The translations under genes and the position numbers were made by a program. Positions 21,174-29,963 of a DNA stretch of 64,000 nucleotides are shown here, piece by piece. How positions within the stretch are numbered: position 1 is the first letter of the stretch; every line of letters begins with the position of its first letter. The notes under the pieces were generated by a model. It was not told the DNA's origin and made no database searches. It saw only the letters and a program-made list of their open reading frames with translations. The DNA comes from Streptomyces sp. NBC_00448. GTDB taxonomy: Bacteria > Actinomycetota > Actinomycetes > Streptomycetales > Streptomycetaceae. The stretch is from assembly GCF_036014115.1 (NCBI RefSeq), contig NZ_CP107913.1, forward strand, positions 4,573,001 through 4,637,000, given 5' to 3'.

Positions 21174-22178
21174 CTAGACCGTTCGCACGGACCGGTCAGG
21201 GGCGCCGGCCGCCCCGGTCCGGGCCTCGATGGCGCGCAGCACGGCCACCATGTCCGCGTCGCCGTGGCCGAGCCGTACGGTCTCGGCGAAGAGGCTGTGG
21301 CAGACGTCCAGCAGGGGCGAGGCGAGACCCGACTGCCGGGCGGCGGACGCGATCAGCTCGTTGTTCTTGAGCACGTCCGTCACCCCTGCCTGGACGGCGA
21401 AGTCACCGTCCCGCAGCTTCGGCGCCTTCATCCGGGACACCCCGCTGGCCATCGGTCCGGCGTCGAGCACGGCGAGGAAGCGGTCGCGGTCCAGGCCGTG
21501 CCGTTCGGCGAAGTGGAACGACTCCACCAGGCCGGTGACGGTGGTGATCAGGAAGAGGTTGACGGCGAGCTTCGTCAGCAGCGCCTCGGGCACGGCCCCG
21601 CAGACGAACACCTCGTGGCACATCGGCTCGATCAACGTCCGCACGGCGGCGACGGATCGCTCCTCCCCGGCGAGCATCCCCACCAACCGCCCCTCCTGCG
21701 CGGGCACTCGGGAGCCGGACACCGGCGCCTCCACGTAACCGCCGCCCGCCCCAAGGATGTCGGCCTCCAGCTCCCGCGAGTACTCCGGCGAGGTGGTGCC
21801 CATGTGGACGAGCACGCGGCCGGCGACGCGCGCGGCGAAGTCGGGGGTGCCGCGGCCGAGCACGGCGTCGATGGCGGCGCCGTCGGAGAGCATGAGCAGG
21901 ACGGTGCGGCAGCGGTCGAGGACCTCCGCCGGGCTCGCCGCGACGCTCGCGCCGGCCGCGCGCAGCGGCTCGCTGCGGGCGGGGGTGCGGTTCCACACCA
22001 CGAGGGGGACGCCGGCCCTGGCCAGGTTCAGCGCCATGGGCTGACCCATGACGCCGAGCCCGATGAACCCGGTGGCGCCGGCGCCGCTGTCCCCTCCCCC
22101 GACTCCCGCGACTCCCGCGCCGGGCGCCTCTCCCACACCGCCGGCCCGCCCGGTACCGCCAGTACGGCCTGCGTTCAT
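21174..22178 (-). CDS. NAD(P)-dependent beta-hydroxyacid dehydrogenase (3-hydroxyisobutyrate dehydrogenase-like)
   Basis: A 334-residue member of the 6-phosphogluconate/3-hydroxyisobutyrate dehydrogenase superfamily. The dinucleotide-binding GFIGLGVMGQPMALNLA occurs at about 37-53, the substrate motif EAPVSGSR at about 148, and the catalytic Lys in LLTKLAVNLFL at about 205. About 35 Gly/Ala-rich residues precede the Rossmann fold, so the true start may be an internal GTG. It is divergent from a GNAT gene, and the doubled palindrome at 22214-22254 lies in the shared promoter region. Confidence 0.88.
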   Translation of the reverse strand: MNAGRTGGTGRAGGVGEAPGAGVAGVGGGDSGAGATGFIGLGVMGQPMALNLARAGVPLVVWNRTPARSEPLRAAGASVAASPAEVLDRCRTVLLMLSDGAAIDAVLGRGTPDFAARVAGRVLVHMGTTSPEYSRELEADILGAGGGYVEAPVSGSRVPAQEGRLVGMLAGEERSVAAVRTLIEPMCHEVFVCGAVPEALLTKLAVNLFLITTVTGLVESFHFAERHGLDRDRFLAVLDAGPMASGVSRMKAPKLRDGDFAVQAGVTDVLKNNELIASAARQSGLASPLLDVCHSLFAETVRLGHGDADMVAVLRAIEARTGAAGAPDRSVRTV

Positions 22179-22213
22179 TACGGACCACCCCGCCGTGCCC
22201 TCGCTTGCGATCT

Positions 22214-22254
22214 ATGACGATGGTCATAATACTGGTGACCATGACGACCGTCAT
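22214..22254. promoter_or_regulatory. Doubled palindromic operator ATGAC-N4-GTCAT
   Basis: Two perfect inverted repeats, ATGACGATGGTCAT (22214-22227) and ATGACGACCGTCAT (22241-22254), share 5-bp arms and a 4-bp spacer, with centres 27 bp apart. They sit between the divergent dehydrogenase and GNAT genes. Their length suits a TetR-family dimer, and a TetR gene lies 0.7 kb downstream. Confidence 0.6.
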
Positions 22255-22993
22255 AACGGGTTCGCCGCAGCCCGGGCAGCAACCCGGACCGCAATCCCAA
22301 CCACGGCCCTCGCCCGAGCCACCGCCAGTCCCCGCGCCGTACGCACCCGGGCCGTACGCACCCGGGACCGCGCCGCGCTGGCGGGTCGATGCCGTACGTC
22401 CGCAGGACGGGGCAGCGCTCGCCGAACTGTTCGCGCGCTGCTCCGCCGAGACGGTCCGGCTGCGCTTCTTCGGACAGCCGAGGGAACTGCCCCGCTCGTA
22501 CCTGGACGCGATGCTCGCCGGCCGGCCGGAGTCGCACGACGCGGTGGTGGCGTACCCGCAGGGCCCTGGAGTGCCCGAGGGCCTTGCGGAGCACGGAGGT
22601 TGGACGGGTCCGGTCGGGCTGGGCAGCCTCGCGGCCGACCGCGGCGGCGCGGACCCGGACGCGTACCCCTGCCCGGTCGGCGAGTTGGGGCTGCTCGTCG
22701 TGGACGGCTGGCAGCGGCTCGGCGCGGGGGCGGCCATGCTCGACGCGCTGTTCGACCGGGCCCGGACGCGCGGTGTGCGGCTGGTGTCGGCGTCGGTACT
22801 CCCGGGCCGGCGGGTGCTGTTGGGCGCGCTGGGCCGACGGCTCCAGCCGGTGCGGATGACGCGTGACATCGACGCGCTGACCGGCGTCTATAGGCTGGGC
22901 CCGGAGCGGAGGACGGAGGCGGGAAACGGTGGACGCGGGCAAGGCGGACCAGGCGAGCACGGGCGTGGCGCGCGCGGACAGGGCCGCGGGTGA
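22214..22993 (+). CDS. GNAT family N-acetyltransferase
   Basis: About 259 residues. The N-terminal 60 residues are Pro/Gln/Gly-rich and poorly defined. The GNAT fold begins near WRVDAVRPQDGAALAELF and continues through LRFFGQPRELP, the beta-4 strand GELGLLVVDGWQRLGAGAAML (motif A, with QRLGAG), and the last strand around MTRDIDALTGVYRL. It resembles GNAT domains fused to protein acetyltransferases such as Pat. The start is uncertain because neither ATG 22214 nor 22241 has a good ribosome site and both lie inside the palindromes, so it may be leaderless. It overlaps the start of the TetR gene by 65 bp. Confidence 0.7.
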   Translation: MTMVIILVTMTTVITGSPQPGQQPGPQSQPRPSPEPPPVPAPYAPGPYAPGTAPRWRVDAVRPQDGAALAELFARCSAETVRLRFFGQPRELPRSYLDAMLAGRPESHDAVVAYPQGPGVPEGLAEHGGWTGPVGLGSLAADRGGADPDAYPCPVGELGLLVVDGWQRLGAGAAMLDALFDRARTRGVRLVSASVLPGRRVLLGALGRRLQPVRMTRDIDALTGVYRLGPERRTEAGNGGRGQGGPGEHGRGARGQGRG

Positions 22994-23669
22994 GGCGGGC
23001 GCCGGCGACGGCACCTCCGCGCGGCCGCGTACGTACGGCCCCCGCGAGCGAATGGTGTTCAGCGCGGCCCAACTCATCCGCCGCGACGGCGTGAACGCCA
23101 CCGGCATGCGCGAGGTGGCCGCCCACGCGGGCGCACCGCGCGGCTCCCTCCAGCACTACTTCCCGGGCGGCAAGGAGCAGTTGGTCAACGAGGCGGTGAC
23201 CTGGGCCGGCCGGTACGCCGCAGGGCGGATCGACCGCTTCCTCGCCGCCCTCCCCGAGCCGTCGCCGAGCGCGCTGTTCACCGCGATGATCGGGCAGTGG
23301 ACGCGGGAGTACGACACCGCCGGCTACGGTTCCGGCTGCCCGGTGGCCGCCGCGACCGTCGACTGCGCGGAGTCCGCCGAGTCCACCCGCAAGGCCGCGG
23401 CCGGCGCCTTCGCCACCTGGAACGCGCCCCTCGCCGCCGCCCTCGCCGGCCTCGGCGTGCCCGACGCACAGGCGCCCGCCCTCGCCACGCTCATGATCAG
23501 CACGCTCGAGGGCGCGCTCCTCATCGCCCGGGCCGAGCAGTCCAGCGCGCCCCTGCACACGGTCGCCCGCGAGTTGGGCCCCCTGCTCGACAGTTGCGCG
23601 GGCCTGCCGGGCACGCGGCCCGGCACTCCGGGCACTCCGGGCACTCCGGGCACCCCCGCCGCGAACTGA
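22929..23669 (+). CDS. TetR/AcrR family transcriptional regulator
   Basis: A 246-residue regulator. The helix-turn-helix is VNATGMREVAAHAGAPRGSLQHYFPGG in the N-terminal third, followed by the helical ligand-binding domain of the LmrA/YxaF-type group (GCPVAAATVDCAE). It starts at GTG 22929, 9 nt after GGAGG. The C-terminus ends in four Gly-Thr-Pro repeats encoded by a 9-bp tandem repeat, apparently dispensable. It probably represses the divergent dehydrogenase/GNAT promoter region through the doubled palindrome at 22214. Confidence 0.88.
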   Translation: MDAGKADQASTGVARADRAAGEAGAGDGTSARPRTYGPRERMVFSAAQLIRRDGVNATGMREVAAHAGAPRGSLQHYFPGGKEQLVNEAVTWAGRYAAGRIDRFLAALPEPSPSALFTAMIGQWTREYDTAGYGSGCPVAAATVDCAESAESTRKAAAGAFATWNAPLAAALAGLGVPDAQAPALATLMISTLEGALLIARAEQSSAPLHTVARELGPLLDSCAGLPGTRPGTPGTPGTPGTPAAN

Positions 23670-23704
23670 AGCGCGGGCACGGACCCGTACGCGGACGCGG
23701 TGCC

Positions 23705-23762
23705 AGCCGTAGCCGTAGCCGTAGCCGTAGCCGTAGCCGTAGCCGTAGCCGTAGCCGTAGCC
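23705..23762. repeat. Hexanucleotide tandem repeat (AGCCGT)n
   Basis: 58 bp of uninterrupted AGCCGT, about 9.7 copies, lie between the TetR stop (23669) and the universal stress protein start (23923). The array is perfect, so it is recent or slippage-prone. It could change spacing in the leader of the stress gene. Confidence 0.9.
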
Positions 23763-23922
23763 CGAGGCTCCCGCACCGCCACACCCGCGAGAAGCGTCCC
23801 TTCCGGACGGCAATGCCCCAGTACGTCCCCTAGGGTTTGCCGTGGGCAGGGCAAGGCCGGGCAGCACGTCCGGCGGCGGATCTTGCGGCGGGCCGCAGGA
23901 CGTAGCGCGTAAGGAGCAGGCC

Positions 23923-24432
23923 ATGACGGAGCCGGATGCCGAGCGGAGCGAGGCCACGAGCGCGCCCACCAGCGAGTCGGCGACGGAATACGGCCGGATC
24001 GTGGTCGGCGTCGACGGCTCCGATCCGTCCTTGCACGCGCTGCGCTGGGCCGACCGCCAGGCCACCTTGACCGGGGCGTCCCTGGAGGCCGTGACGGCGT
24101 GGGAGATGCCCGCGTCGTTCGGCTGGGGCGGCGCGGTACCGGGCCTGCCGGAGGGCTACGACCTGGGCGAATCCGCGGCGCAGGCGCTGCGGGAGGCGTT
24201 GGAGAAGGCCCTGCCGCCGGACCGCGCCGCCACCGTCAGCCCGGTCACCGTGATGGGCAACCCGGCGCAGGTCATCCTCGACCGCGGCGAGGGGGCGGAG
24301 CTCATCGTGGTCGGCGTCCGCGGCCACGGCACGTTCCGCTCGACGCTGCTCGGCTCGGTCAGCCACACCGTGACGCTGCACGCGTCCTGCCCGGTCGTGG
24401 TGGTCCGCGGTGAGGCCCAGCAGGCGGACTGA
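23923..24432 (+). CDS. Universal stress protein (UspA family)
   Basis: A 169-residue protein starting at ATG 23923, after AAGGAG. Residues 24-165 form one Usp domain: the strand RIVVGVDGSDPSLHALRWA and the ATP-binding loop VVGVRGHGTFRSTLLGSVSH, which fits G-x2-G-x9-G(S/T). The last strand is CPVVVVRG. It would bind ATP and act in stress or dormancy responses. About 22 Glu/Ser/Thr-rich residues precede the domain. Confidence 0.92.
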   Translation: MTEPDAERSEATSAPTSESATEYGRIVVGVDGSDPSLHALRWADRQATLTGASLEAVTAWEMPASFGWGGAVPGLPEGYDLGESAAQALREALEKALPPDRAATVSPVTVMGNPAQVILDRGEGAELIVVGVRGHGTFRSTLLGSVSHTVTLHASCPVVVVRGEAQQAD

Positions 24433-24587
24433 GAGCAGGCGGGCGGCCGGACTGAAGGCATACGATCGGCACCCCGCCCCCGCCCGCCTCTTCATCCCCA
24501 CGCCTCTGACCTGCGATGTCGCGGAGTTATCCACAGGCTGTGCGGGGAGCCGCACCGAAGGTGGGCGCGGCGGAGCATCATGGGGTC

Positions 24588-26432
24588 ATGAACGAGATCA
24601 CCGGGTCCGCCGTCGGACCCATGTCGGAAGCCGGCGCCATGCCGGCGTGGGAAACGCGGTTCCGCGCGCCTCGGGTGGGGCTGCCGGAGTGGGCCGAGGA
24701 CGCCCCGGACCGCAGCCTGTTCGTGTCCAACGTGACGGGGACGTACGAACTGTACGCGTGGGACCGTGCCACCGGTGGCCGCCGCCAGGTCACCGACCGG
24801 CCGAACGGCACGACGGACGGCACCCTCAGCAGGGACGGCGCATGGGTGTGGTGGTTCTCCGACACCGATGGCGACGAGTTCGGCGTGTGGATGAAGCAGC
24901 CGTTCGCCGGCGGTGACGACATACCGGCCGCGCCCGGCCTTCCCCCCTCCTACCCGGCGGGCCTCGCGCTGGGCGTCGGCGGCCTGGCCGTGATCGGCCG
25001 CTCCACCGACGACGAAGGCACCTCCGTCCACGTCGTGCCCCCGACCGGCGAGGCGTACGAGATCTACCGTCACCCGGAGTCCGCGGGCGTCGGCGACCTC
25101 TCCGAGGACGGCACCCTGGTCGTGGTCGAGCACACCGAGCACGGCGACGCGATGCACAGCGCGCTGCGGGTTCTTCGCGTCTCCGACGGCAGCACCGTCG
25201 CGGAGCTGGACGACACCGACGGCGGCCGGCGCGAGCTGGGCCTGGACTGCCTCGGCTTCGCCCCGGTGCCGGGCGACACCCGGCTGCTCGTCGGCCACCA
25301 GCGCGCCGACCGCTGGCTGCCGATGCTGTGGGACGTGGCCGGCGGCGAGCAGACCGAGCTGGCCTTCGACCTGCCGGGCGACGTACACGCCGAGTGGTAC
25401 CCGGACGGCTCGGCGCTCCTGGTGGTGCACGACTTCCACGCCCGCGGCGAGCTGTTCCGGTACGACCTGGCGGACGGCTCGCTGACCCGGCTGGACACCC
25501 CGGCCGGCAGCGTGGGCGGGGCGAGCGCGCGGCCCGACGGCAGCGTGGAGTACCTGTGGTCGTCTGCCGAGCGGCCTCCGGCGGTGCGCTCCACCGCGGG
25601 CGGCGTCGTCCTGGAGGCACCGGGGCTGCGCGCCCCGGACTCGGTGCCGGTGGAGGACGTGTGGGTGGACGGACCGGGCGGACCGATCCACGCACTGGTG
25701 CAGCGGCCACCTCGTGCGGCCGGTGCCGACGACGCGCCGGCCGCGCCGTTCCCGACGGTCTTCGAGATCCACGGCGGCCCCACCTGGCACGACTCGGACT
25801 CCTTCGCCGCGGGCCCCGCGGCCTGGCTCGACCACGGCTTCGCGGTCGTCCGGGTCAACTACCGCGGCTCCACCGGTTACGGCCGGGAGTGGACCGACGC
25901 CCTCAAGCACCGGGTCGGCCTGATCGAGCTGGAGGACATCGCCGCGGTGCGGGAGTGGGCGATCGGCTCCGGCCTCGCCGACCCGTCCCGGCTGGTCCTC
26001 ACCGGCGGCTCCTGGGGCGGCTACCTGACCCTGCTCGGCCTCGGCACCCAGCCCGAGGCGTGGACGGTCGGCATCGCCGCGGTCCCCGTCGCGGACTACG
26101 CGACCGCGTACGCCGACGAGATGGAGGCGCTCAAGGCCCTGGACCGCACCCTGTTCGGCGGCTCCCCGCAGGAGGTCCCGGACCGGTACGAGACGTCCTC
26201 GCCGATCACCTACGTCGACAAGGTCACGGCCCCCGTCTACATCAGCGCGGGCATGAACGACCCGCGCTGCCCGATACGCCAGATCGACAACTACGTGGAG
26301 CGGCTGCGCGCCCTCGACAAGCCGCACGAGGTGTACCGGTACGACGCGGGGCACGGCTCGCTGGTCGTCGAGGAGCGGATCAAGCAGGTCCGGCTGGAAC
26401 TGGCCTTCGCGCTACGCCACGTGGGCGGCTGA
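24588..26432 (+). CDS. S9 family prolyl oligopeptidase-like serine peptidase
   Basis: A 614-residue cytosolic peptidase. Residues about 30-370 form a beta-propeller with repeated WD-like blades (SRDGAWVWWFSD, SEDGTLVVVEH, YPDGSALLVVHD). The C-terminal alpha/beta-hydrolase domain has the nucleophile in GGSWGG (Ser475), the acid in GMNDP (Asp558) and the histidine in AGHG (His589). The layout matches acylaminoacyl peptidases and oligopeptidases that cut short peptides. The ATG at 24588 was chosen; upstream frame extensions have no homology features. The 3' end overlaps the convergent SURF1 gene by 21 bp. Confidence 0.9.
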   Translation: MNEITGSAVGPMSEAGAMPAWETRFRAPRVGLPEWAEDAPDRSLFVSNVTGTYELYAWDRATGGRRQVTDRPNGTTDGTLSRDGAWVWWFSDTDGDEFGVWMKQPFAGGDDIPAAPGLPPSYPAGLALGVGGLAVIGRSTDDEGTSVHVVPPTGEAYEIYRHPESAGVGDLSEDGTLVVVEHTEHGDAMHSALRVLRVSDGSTVAELDDTDGGRRELGLDCLGFAPVPGDTRLLVGHQRADRWLPMLWDVAGGEQTELAFDLPGDVHAEWYPDGSALLVVHDFHARGELFRYDLADGSLTRLDTPAGSVGGASARPDGSVEYLWSSAERPPAVRSTAGGVVLEAPGLRAPDSVPVEDVWVDGPGGPIHALVQRPPRAAGADDAPAAPFPTVFEIHGGPTWHDSDSFAAGPAAWLDHGFAVVRVNYRGSTGYGREWTDALKHRVGLIELEDIAAVREWAIGSGLADPSRLVLTGGSWGGYLTLLGLGTQPEAWTVGIAAVPVADYATAYADEMEALKALDRTLFGGSPQEVPDRYETSSPITYVDKVTAPVYISAGMNDPRCPIRQIDNYVERLRALDKPHEVYRYDAGHGSLVVEERIKQVRLELAFALRHVGG

Positions 26433-27356
26433 CCCGACCGACACGGTGTCCCGGGCGCCCTCGGCGTCCCGCTCCCCCGGCTCGCCGTCCTCGGCCTGCG
26501 GGTCGGGGGCGGCGGGTCCGCCCGGCCGGCCGGAGCCGCCGGGACCGCCGGGGCCGTCCGGTCCGTCCGGCTGGTCCGGGAGGATGCCGAGCTCCGCGTC
26601 GGCGCGTGCCTCGCCCTCGCGGCGGACGAACCGGAACCACATGAAGACGACGAAGCCCGCGAAGACGAACCACTGCCCGGTGTAGCCGAGGTTCTGGAAC
26701 GCCTTGAGGTCGAGGCCGCTGTTCGGCGGGGCGGCCGGGGGCACCGCCGTCAGCGGCTTCGCGGGGTGGTTGGCGGTGATCCAGCCGTTGTAGACGGAAT
26801 AGGGCAGCACATTGACCAGGGAGGCGCCGCTGATGATGCCGATCTGATCGGAGGGCAGCGCACCGCTCGTGTCCACGCCGCTGGTCTCGGTCGTCTCGGG
26901 GTACTGCATGGCCCCGGTCACGGTCACCTGCCCGGCGGGCGCGGCGGGCACGCTGCGGGCGTCGGCGGCCTTGCCCGGCAGCCAGCCGCGGACCACGGGA
27001 AGGGCGGCGCCGTCGGACAGGCGCAGCGGGGTGAGCACGTAGTAGCCGTTGTGGCCGTCGAGCAGGCGGTCCGGGACGAGGAGTTGGTGCGCGGTGTCAT
27101 AGCGGCCGGTGGCGCTGACGATCCGCCCGCTGTCGTCGCTCCCGACCGCGGAGCCCGTCTTCGGCAGCACCCGCGCCAGGGGCACCGGCGCCGCGGCGGC
27201 CACGCGCTTCTCGTCGTGTTCGGCGCTCTTGTGCTGGTCGACCCGCATGTCGAACCGGCTGAGCTGCCAGCTTCCCATGAACACGCAGACCGGAACGGCC
27301 AGCAGTGCGAGCAGGCTGACCGCCAACCAACGCGGAGTGAGCAGGAACCGGTACAC
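26412..27356 (-). CDS. SURF1 family cytochrome oxidase biogenesis protein
   Basis: A 314-residue membrane protein with the SURF1 arrangement: one helix near the N-terminus (RWLAVSLLALLAVPVCVFMGSWQLSR), an extracytoplasmic domain with conserved GRYD and VVRGWLPG segments, and a second helix near 235-255 (QNLGYTGQWFVFAGFVVFMW). SURF1 proteins assist heme a insertion or assembly of aa3-type oxidase. The cytoplasmic tail is Gly/Pro-rich and overlaps the end of the S9 peptidase gene on the other strand. Confidence 0.9.
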   Translation of the reverse strand: MYRFLLTPRWLAVSLLALLAVPVCVFMGSWQLSRFDMRVDQHKSAEHDEKRVAAAAPVPLARVLPKTGSAVGSDDSGRIVSATGRYDTAHQLLVPDRLLDGHNGYYVLTPLRLSDGAALPVVRGWLPGKAADARSVPAAPAGQVTVTGAMQYPETTETSGVDTSGALPSDQIGIISGASLVNVLPYSVYNGWITANHPAKPLTAVPPAAPPNSGLDLKAFQNLGYTGQWFVFAGFVVFMWFRFVRREGEARADAELGILPDQPDGPDGPGGPGGSGRPGGPAAPDPQAEDGEPGERDAEGARDTVSVGSAAHVA

Positions 27357-27607
27357 GCCACCACGTTACGGGGCGGGTTCTGGCGGGCCGCAACCGCCCC
27401 CGACCGGCCCGGCACGGCCGCCGCCACGGAAGGGCCCGCGCCAGCTCACGGGCCTGGTCCGGCGTTCCCGTCCCCCTGTTGCCGACCCGGTGTTCCGGTC
27501 CCGCGCCCCGGTCCGGGGGTCCCGGCCCGCGCTCCGGTCCACGCGTGATCCGAGCCCCCGGCCCACCTACGCGGGCCGCGGAGGCTGGGGAGCGCTGCGG
27601 CTACGGC

Positions 27608-29005
27608 CTAAGGCGCGGTGGCGAGCGACTGCGCTATCGGAGGCGTCGTGTAGACGGTGCCCGCACAGGCACCCTGGATGACGGGGCCGGCGACGACGGG
27701 CGCGCCCGCCGCCGGGGTGTGGTCCAAGGTGACGCTGGCCGGCGCGGAGGTGGGCGGGACGCCGCCCGCCGGCTGGACGTTGCCGCTCGACGAGTCCGAG
27801 CCGGAGTCAGTGCCCTGGTCGCTGCCGTCCGAGCCGGTCGAGGACGGTGTCGGCGTCGAGGAGGTGGGCGGGGTCGTGGTGGCGACACAGCCGGTCGTCC
27901 CCGAGGTGGGCACCCAGGCGAAGGCGACCTCGTAGTCCTGGCCGGGGCCGAGCACGATCGGGGCCTCGGCCATCACGGCGGGCAGGCCCGTCGCCGGGTC
28001 GCCCTGGGTGTGGCCGACGACCTGGATGGCGGCCTGCTCGGCGGAGCCGTGCGCCACGGCACGGATGACGCCGCCGCTGGGCACCGTGCACGGGGTGTCG
28101 GAGACGTTGGCGACACGGAACCAGCCGTAGACGCGGCCGTCGGCGTCGGGGCTGTCGGCCTCGCTGAGGCCCTGGCCGAGTTGGACACTGGAGCAGTCGG
28201 GCACCGGGGCTCCCCCGCCGGACGGGGTGCTCCGGGGGCCGGTGGGCGTGCCGGTGGGCGGGCGGTCCTTGTCGGGCCGGTGGGTGGCCTTGCCCGAAGG
28301 GTCCGCGGCGTCGCCCTTGCGGAGACCGCCGGCGTCGGGGGTGACCGTGTACGAGCTGCCGACGCCGACCTGCGCGGCGGTGGTGTGCCCCGACCTGCCC
28401 GCGACCCGGACGACGGCGGGCACCGCCAGGCCCACGAGGATGACAGCCGCGACGGCACCGAGCACCGCCTGGCGACGGCGCTGGCGCCGCAGCGGTACGG
28501 CCCGCCGCAGGTGTTCCAGCGCGTCAGGGGAGGCGTGCAGCCCGTCGACGGCCTGGTGCATGAGGGCACGCAGCGAGGCTTCGTCGGAGGTCAGGTCGTC
28601 CAGGTCGGTGCTGCCGCTGACGGGCGTCACGTCGTGCATGATCGGTTCGCCAACGGGATCGGCGTGGCCGGACACCGCACGGACGGGAGCCGTCGGCTCG
28701 TCGGCACCCGCATCGGTGGAGCCCGCGTCCGCGGAACCCGCGTCCTCGGCAACCACATCCGCGGAACCCGACGCTGCGGAACCCGCGTCGTCGGCGTCCG
28801 CCGCGCCAGGGGACGCCGGTGCGGCCGGCATCGGCGGTTCCTGCTGCGCGGGCGCCTCGTCCCGCGTCTCGTCCTGCGGCGGGTCGTGCGGGTCGTGCGG
28901 GGCTCGGGGGGTCTGCTCGTCCATCTCGGGTGCGTCGTCGGGGCCTTCGGGGCCGTGGGTGCCACTGGGGCCGTTGGGGCCCTGGGGGTCGTGCGGAGGT
29001 CTCAT
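27608..29005 (-). CDS. Pro/Ala-rich single-pass membrane protein coupled to a SigE-family sigma factor
   Basis: A 465-residue protein. Residues 1-130 are disordered, Asp/Pro/Ala-rich and cytoplasmic. A short helical segment, SLRALMHQAVDGLHASPDALEHLRRAVPLRRQRRR written in parts (about 142-176), precedes one transmembrane helix (about 178-198). The extracellular part has a disordered linker and a beta-rich domain with Cys residues (VPDCSSVQLG, SDTPCTVPSGG, TTGCVAT). ATG 29005 overlaps the sigma-factor stop by 4 bp, so the two are coupled. An anti-sigma or signal-receiving role is suggested only by context; no zinc-binding anti-sigma motif is visible. Confidence 0.75.
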   Translation of the reverse strand: MRPPHDPQGPNGPSGTHGPEGPDDAPEMDEQTPRAPHDPHDPPQDETRDEAPAQQEPPMPAAPASPGAADADDAGSAASGSADVVAEDAGSADAGSTDAGADEPTAPVRAVSGHADPVGEPIMHDVTPVSGSTDLDDLTSDEASLRALMHQAVDGLHASPDALEHLRRAVPLRRQRRRQAVLGAVAAVILVGLAVPAVVRVAGRSGHTTAAQVGVGSSYTVTPDAGGLRKGDAADPSGKATHRPDKDRPPTGTPTGPRSTPSGGGAPVPDCSSVQLGQGLSEADSPDADGRVYGWFRVANVSDTPCTVPSGGVIRAVAHGSAEQAAIQVVGHTQGDPATGLPAVMAEAPIVLGPGQDYEVAFAWVPTSGTTGCVATTTPPTSSTPTPSSTGSDGSDQGTDSGSDSSSGNVQPAGGVPPTSAPASVTLDHTPAAGAPVVAGPVIQGACAGTVYTTPPIAQSLATAP

Positions 29006-29502
29006 GCCGTCGCCTCCATCGCGACGCGCAGCGCCGCAAGACCACGCGAACCGTACGCCTTCACCGAGCCCAGGGAAATCCCCAGGGTCTCCGCGACCTG
29101 CGCCTCGGTCATGTCGACGAAGTAGCGCAGCACGAGGACCTCGCGCTGGCGGCGCTGGAGTTTGCGCATCGCCGCCTTGAGCTGGTCGCGCTCCAGGATC
29201 TCGTACGCGCCCTCCTCGGCGCTGGCCATGTCCGGCATCGGCTTGGCCAGCAGCTTGAGGCCGAGGATGCGCCGACGCAGCGCCGAGCGGGAGAGGTTGA
29301 CCACGGTCTGCCGCAGATAGGCGAGGGTCTTCTCGGGGTCGCGGACCCGGCTGCGGGCGGAGTGCACCCGGATGAACGCCTCCTGGACGACGTCCTCGCA
29401 GGAGGCGGTGTCGTCCAGCAGCAGCGCGGCCAGCCCGAGCAGCGAGCGGTAGTGGGCGCGGTAGGTCTCGGTGAGGTGGTCCACGGTGGTGCCGACGGCC
29501 AT
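29002..29502 (-). CDS. SigE-family RNA polymerase sigma-70 factor
   Basis: A 166-residue ECF-type sigma factor. Region 2 spans about 10-75 (YRAHYRSLLGLAALLLDD, CEDVVQEAFIRVH). Region 4 spans about 105-160 (MRKLQRRQREVLVLRYFVDMTEAQVAETLGIS written here in parts, ending VKAYGSRGLAAL) and is a sigma70_r4 helix-turn-helix. The ATG at 29502 follows AAGGGG. It is followed by, and overlaps, a membrane protein gene that may control it. Confidence 0.93.
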   Translation of the reverse strand: MAVGTTVDHLTETYRAHYRSLLGLAALLLDDTASCEDVVQEAFIRVHSARSRVRDPEKTLAYLRQTVVNLSRSALRRRILGLKLLAKPMPDMASAEEGAYEILERDQLKAAMRKLQRRQREVLVLRYFVDMTEAQVAETLGISLGSVKAYGSRGLAALRVAMEATA

Positions 29503-29963
29503 CGCCCCTTCAGCGCCGTCGTGGTTCGCGCCGGCCACCCGCACCGGCCAGGGCGCGATCACCGGCAGACCGCCGGTCGCCGCACGCGAGGGCCGCGGAG
29601 GCGCGATCGTACCGCCGCGCCGCCCGAATCCCGTCTCGATACCCCATGCCTCCGCCACGCCAGTTGGACACGCATCCCCCCGCGAGGGTTGTACGCGCAA
29701 GGCACTTCGCTCGACGGAGTGCCACATATCGCCATGCGTACCAGCTCTTCCTCAATGCCGCGCAATGCCCCACCTGCACCGACCGCCCCCGGGTCGGCGC
29801 TCGGTGTGCACCACCCTAGGGGAGCCCTGTGAGCCCCACGGGCGTGCGTTGACACAAAGACGCTCCCCCACGGCCATCGGTTGCGGCCGAGGGGGAGCGA
29901 ATGTCCGACGTCGCGGGCAACTGCCCGCCGAGCGGCCGCCCGGCTACCCGTTCACCAGCACGT
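29503..29963. other. Intergenic region: sigma-factor promoter and aspartokinase terminator
   Basis: 461 bp. The part next to 29502 must hold the sigma-operon promoter; the far part holds the terminator hairpin at 29861-29899. No aspartate-semialdehyde dehydrogenase gene follows aspartokinase here. Confidence 0.6.
29861..29899 (-). terminator. Hairpin terminator after aspartokinase
   Basis: Stem CGCTCCCCC (29861-29869) pairs with GGGGGAGCG (29891-29899), with a GGCC-GGCC inner pairing. On the minus strand it is followed by TCTTTGTGTC, a weak U-rich tail. It lies 65-103 bp beyond the aspartokinase stop. Confidence 0.72.

Noticed and set aside
23705..23762. Hexamer array as a CRISPR array
   Set aside because: Units are 6 bp with no spacers.
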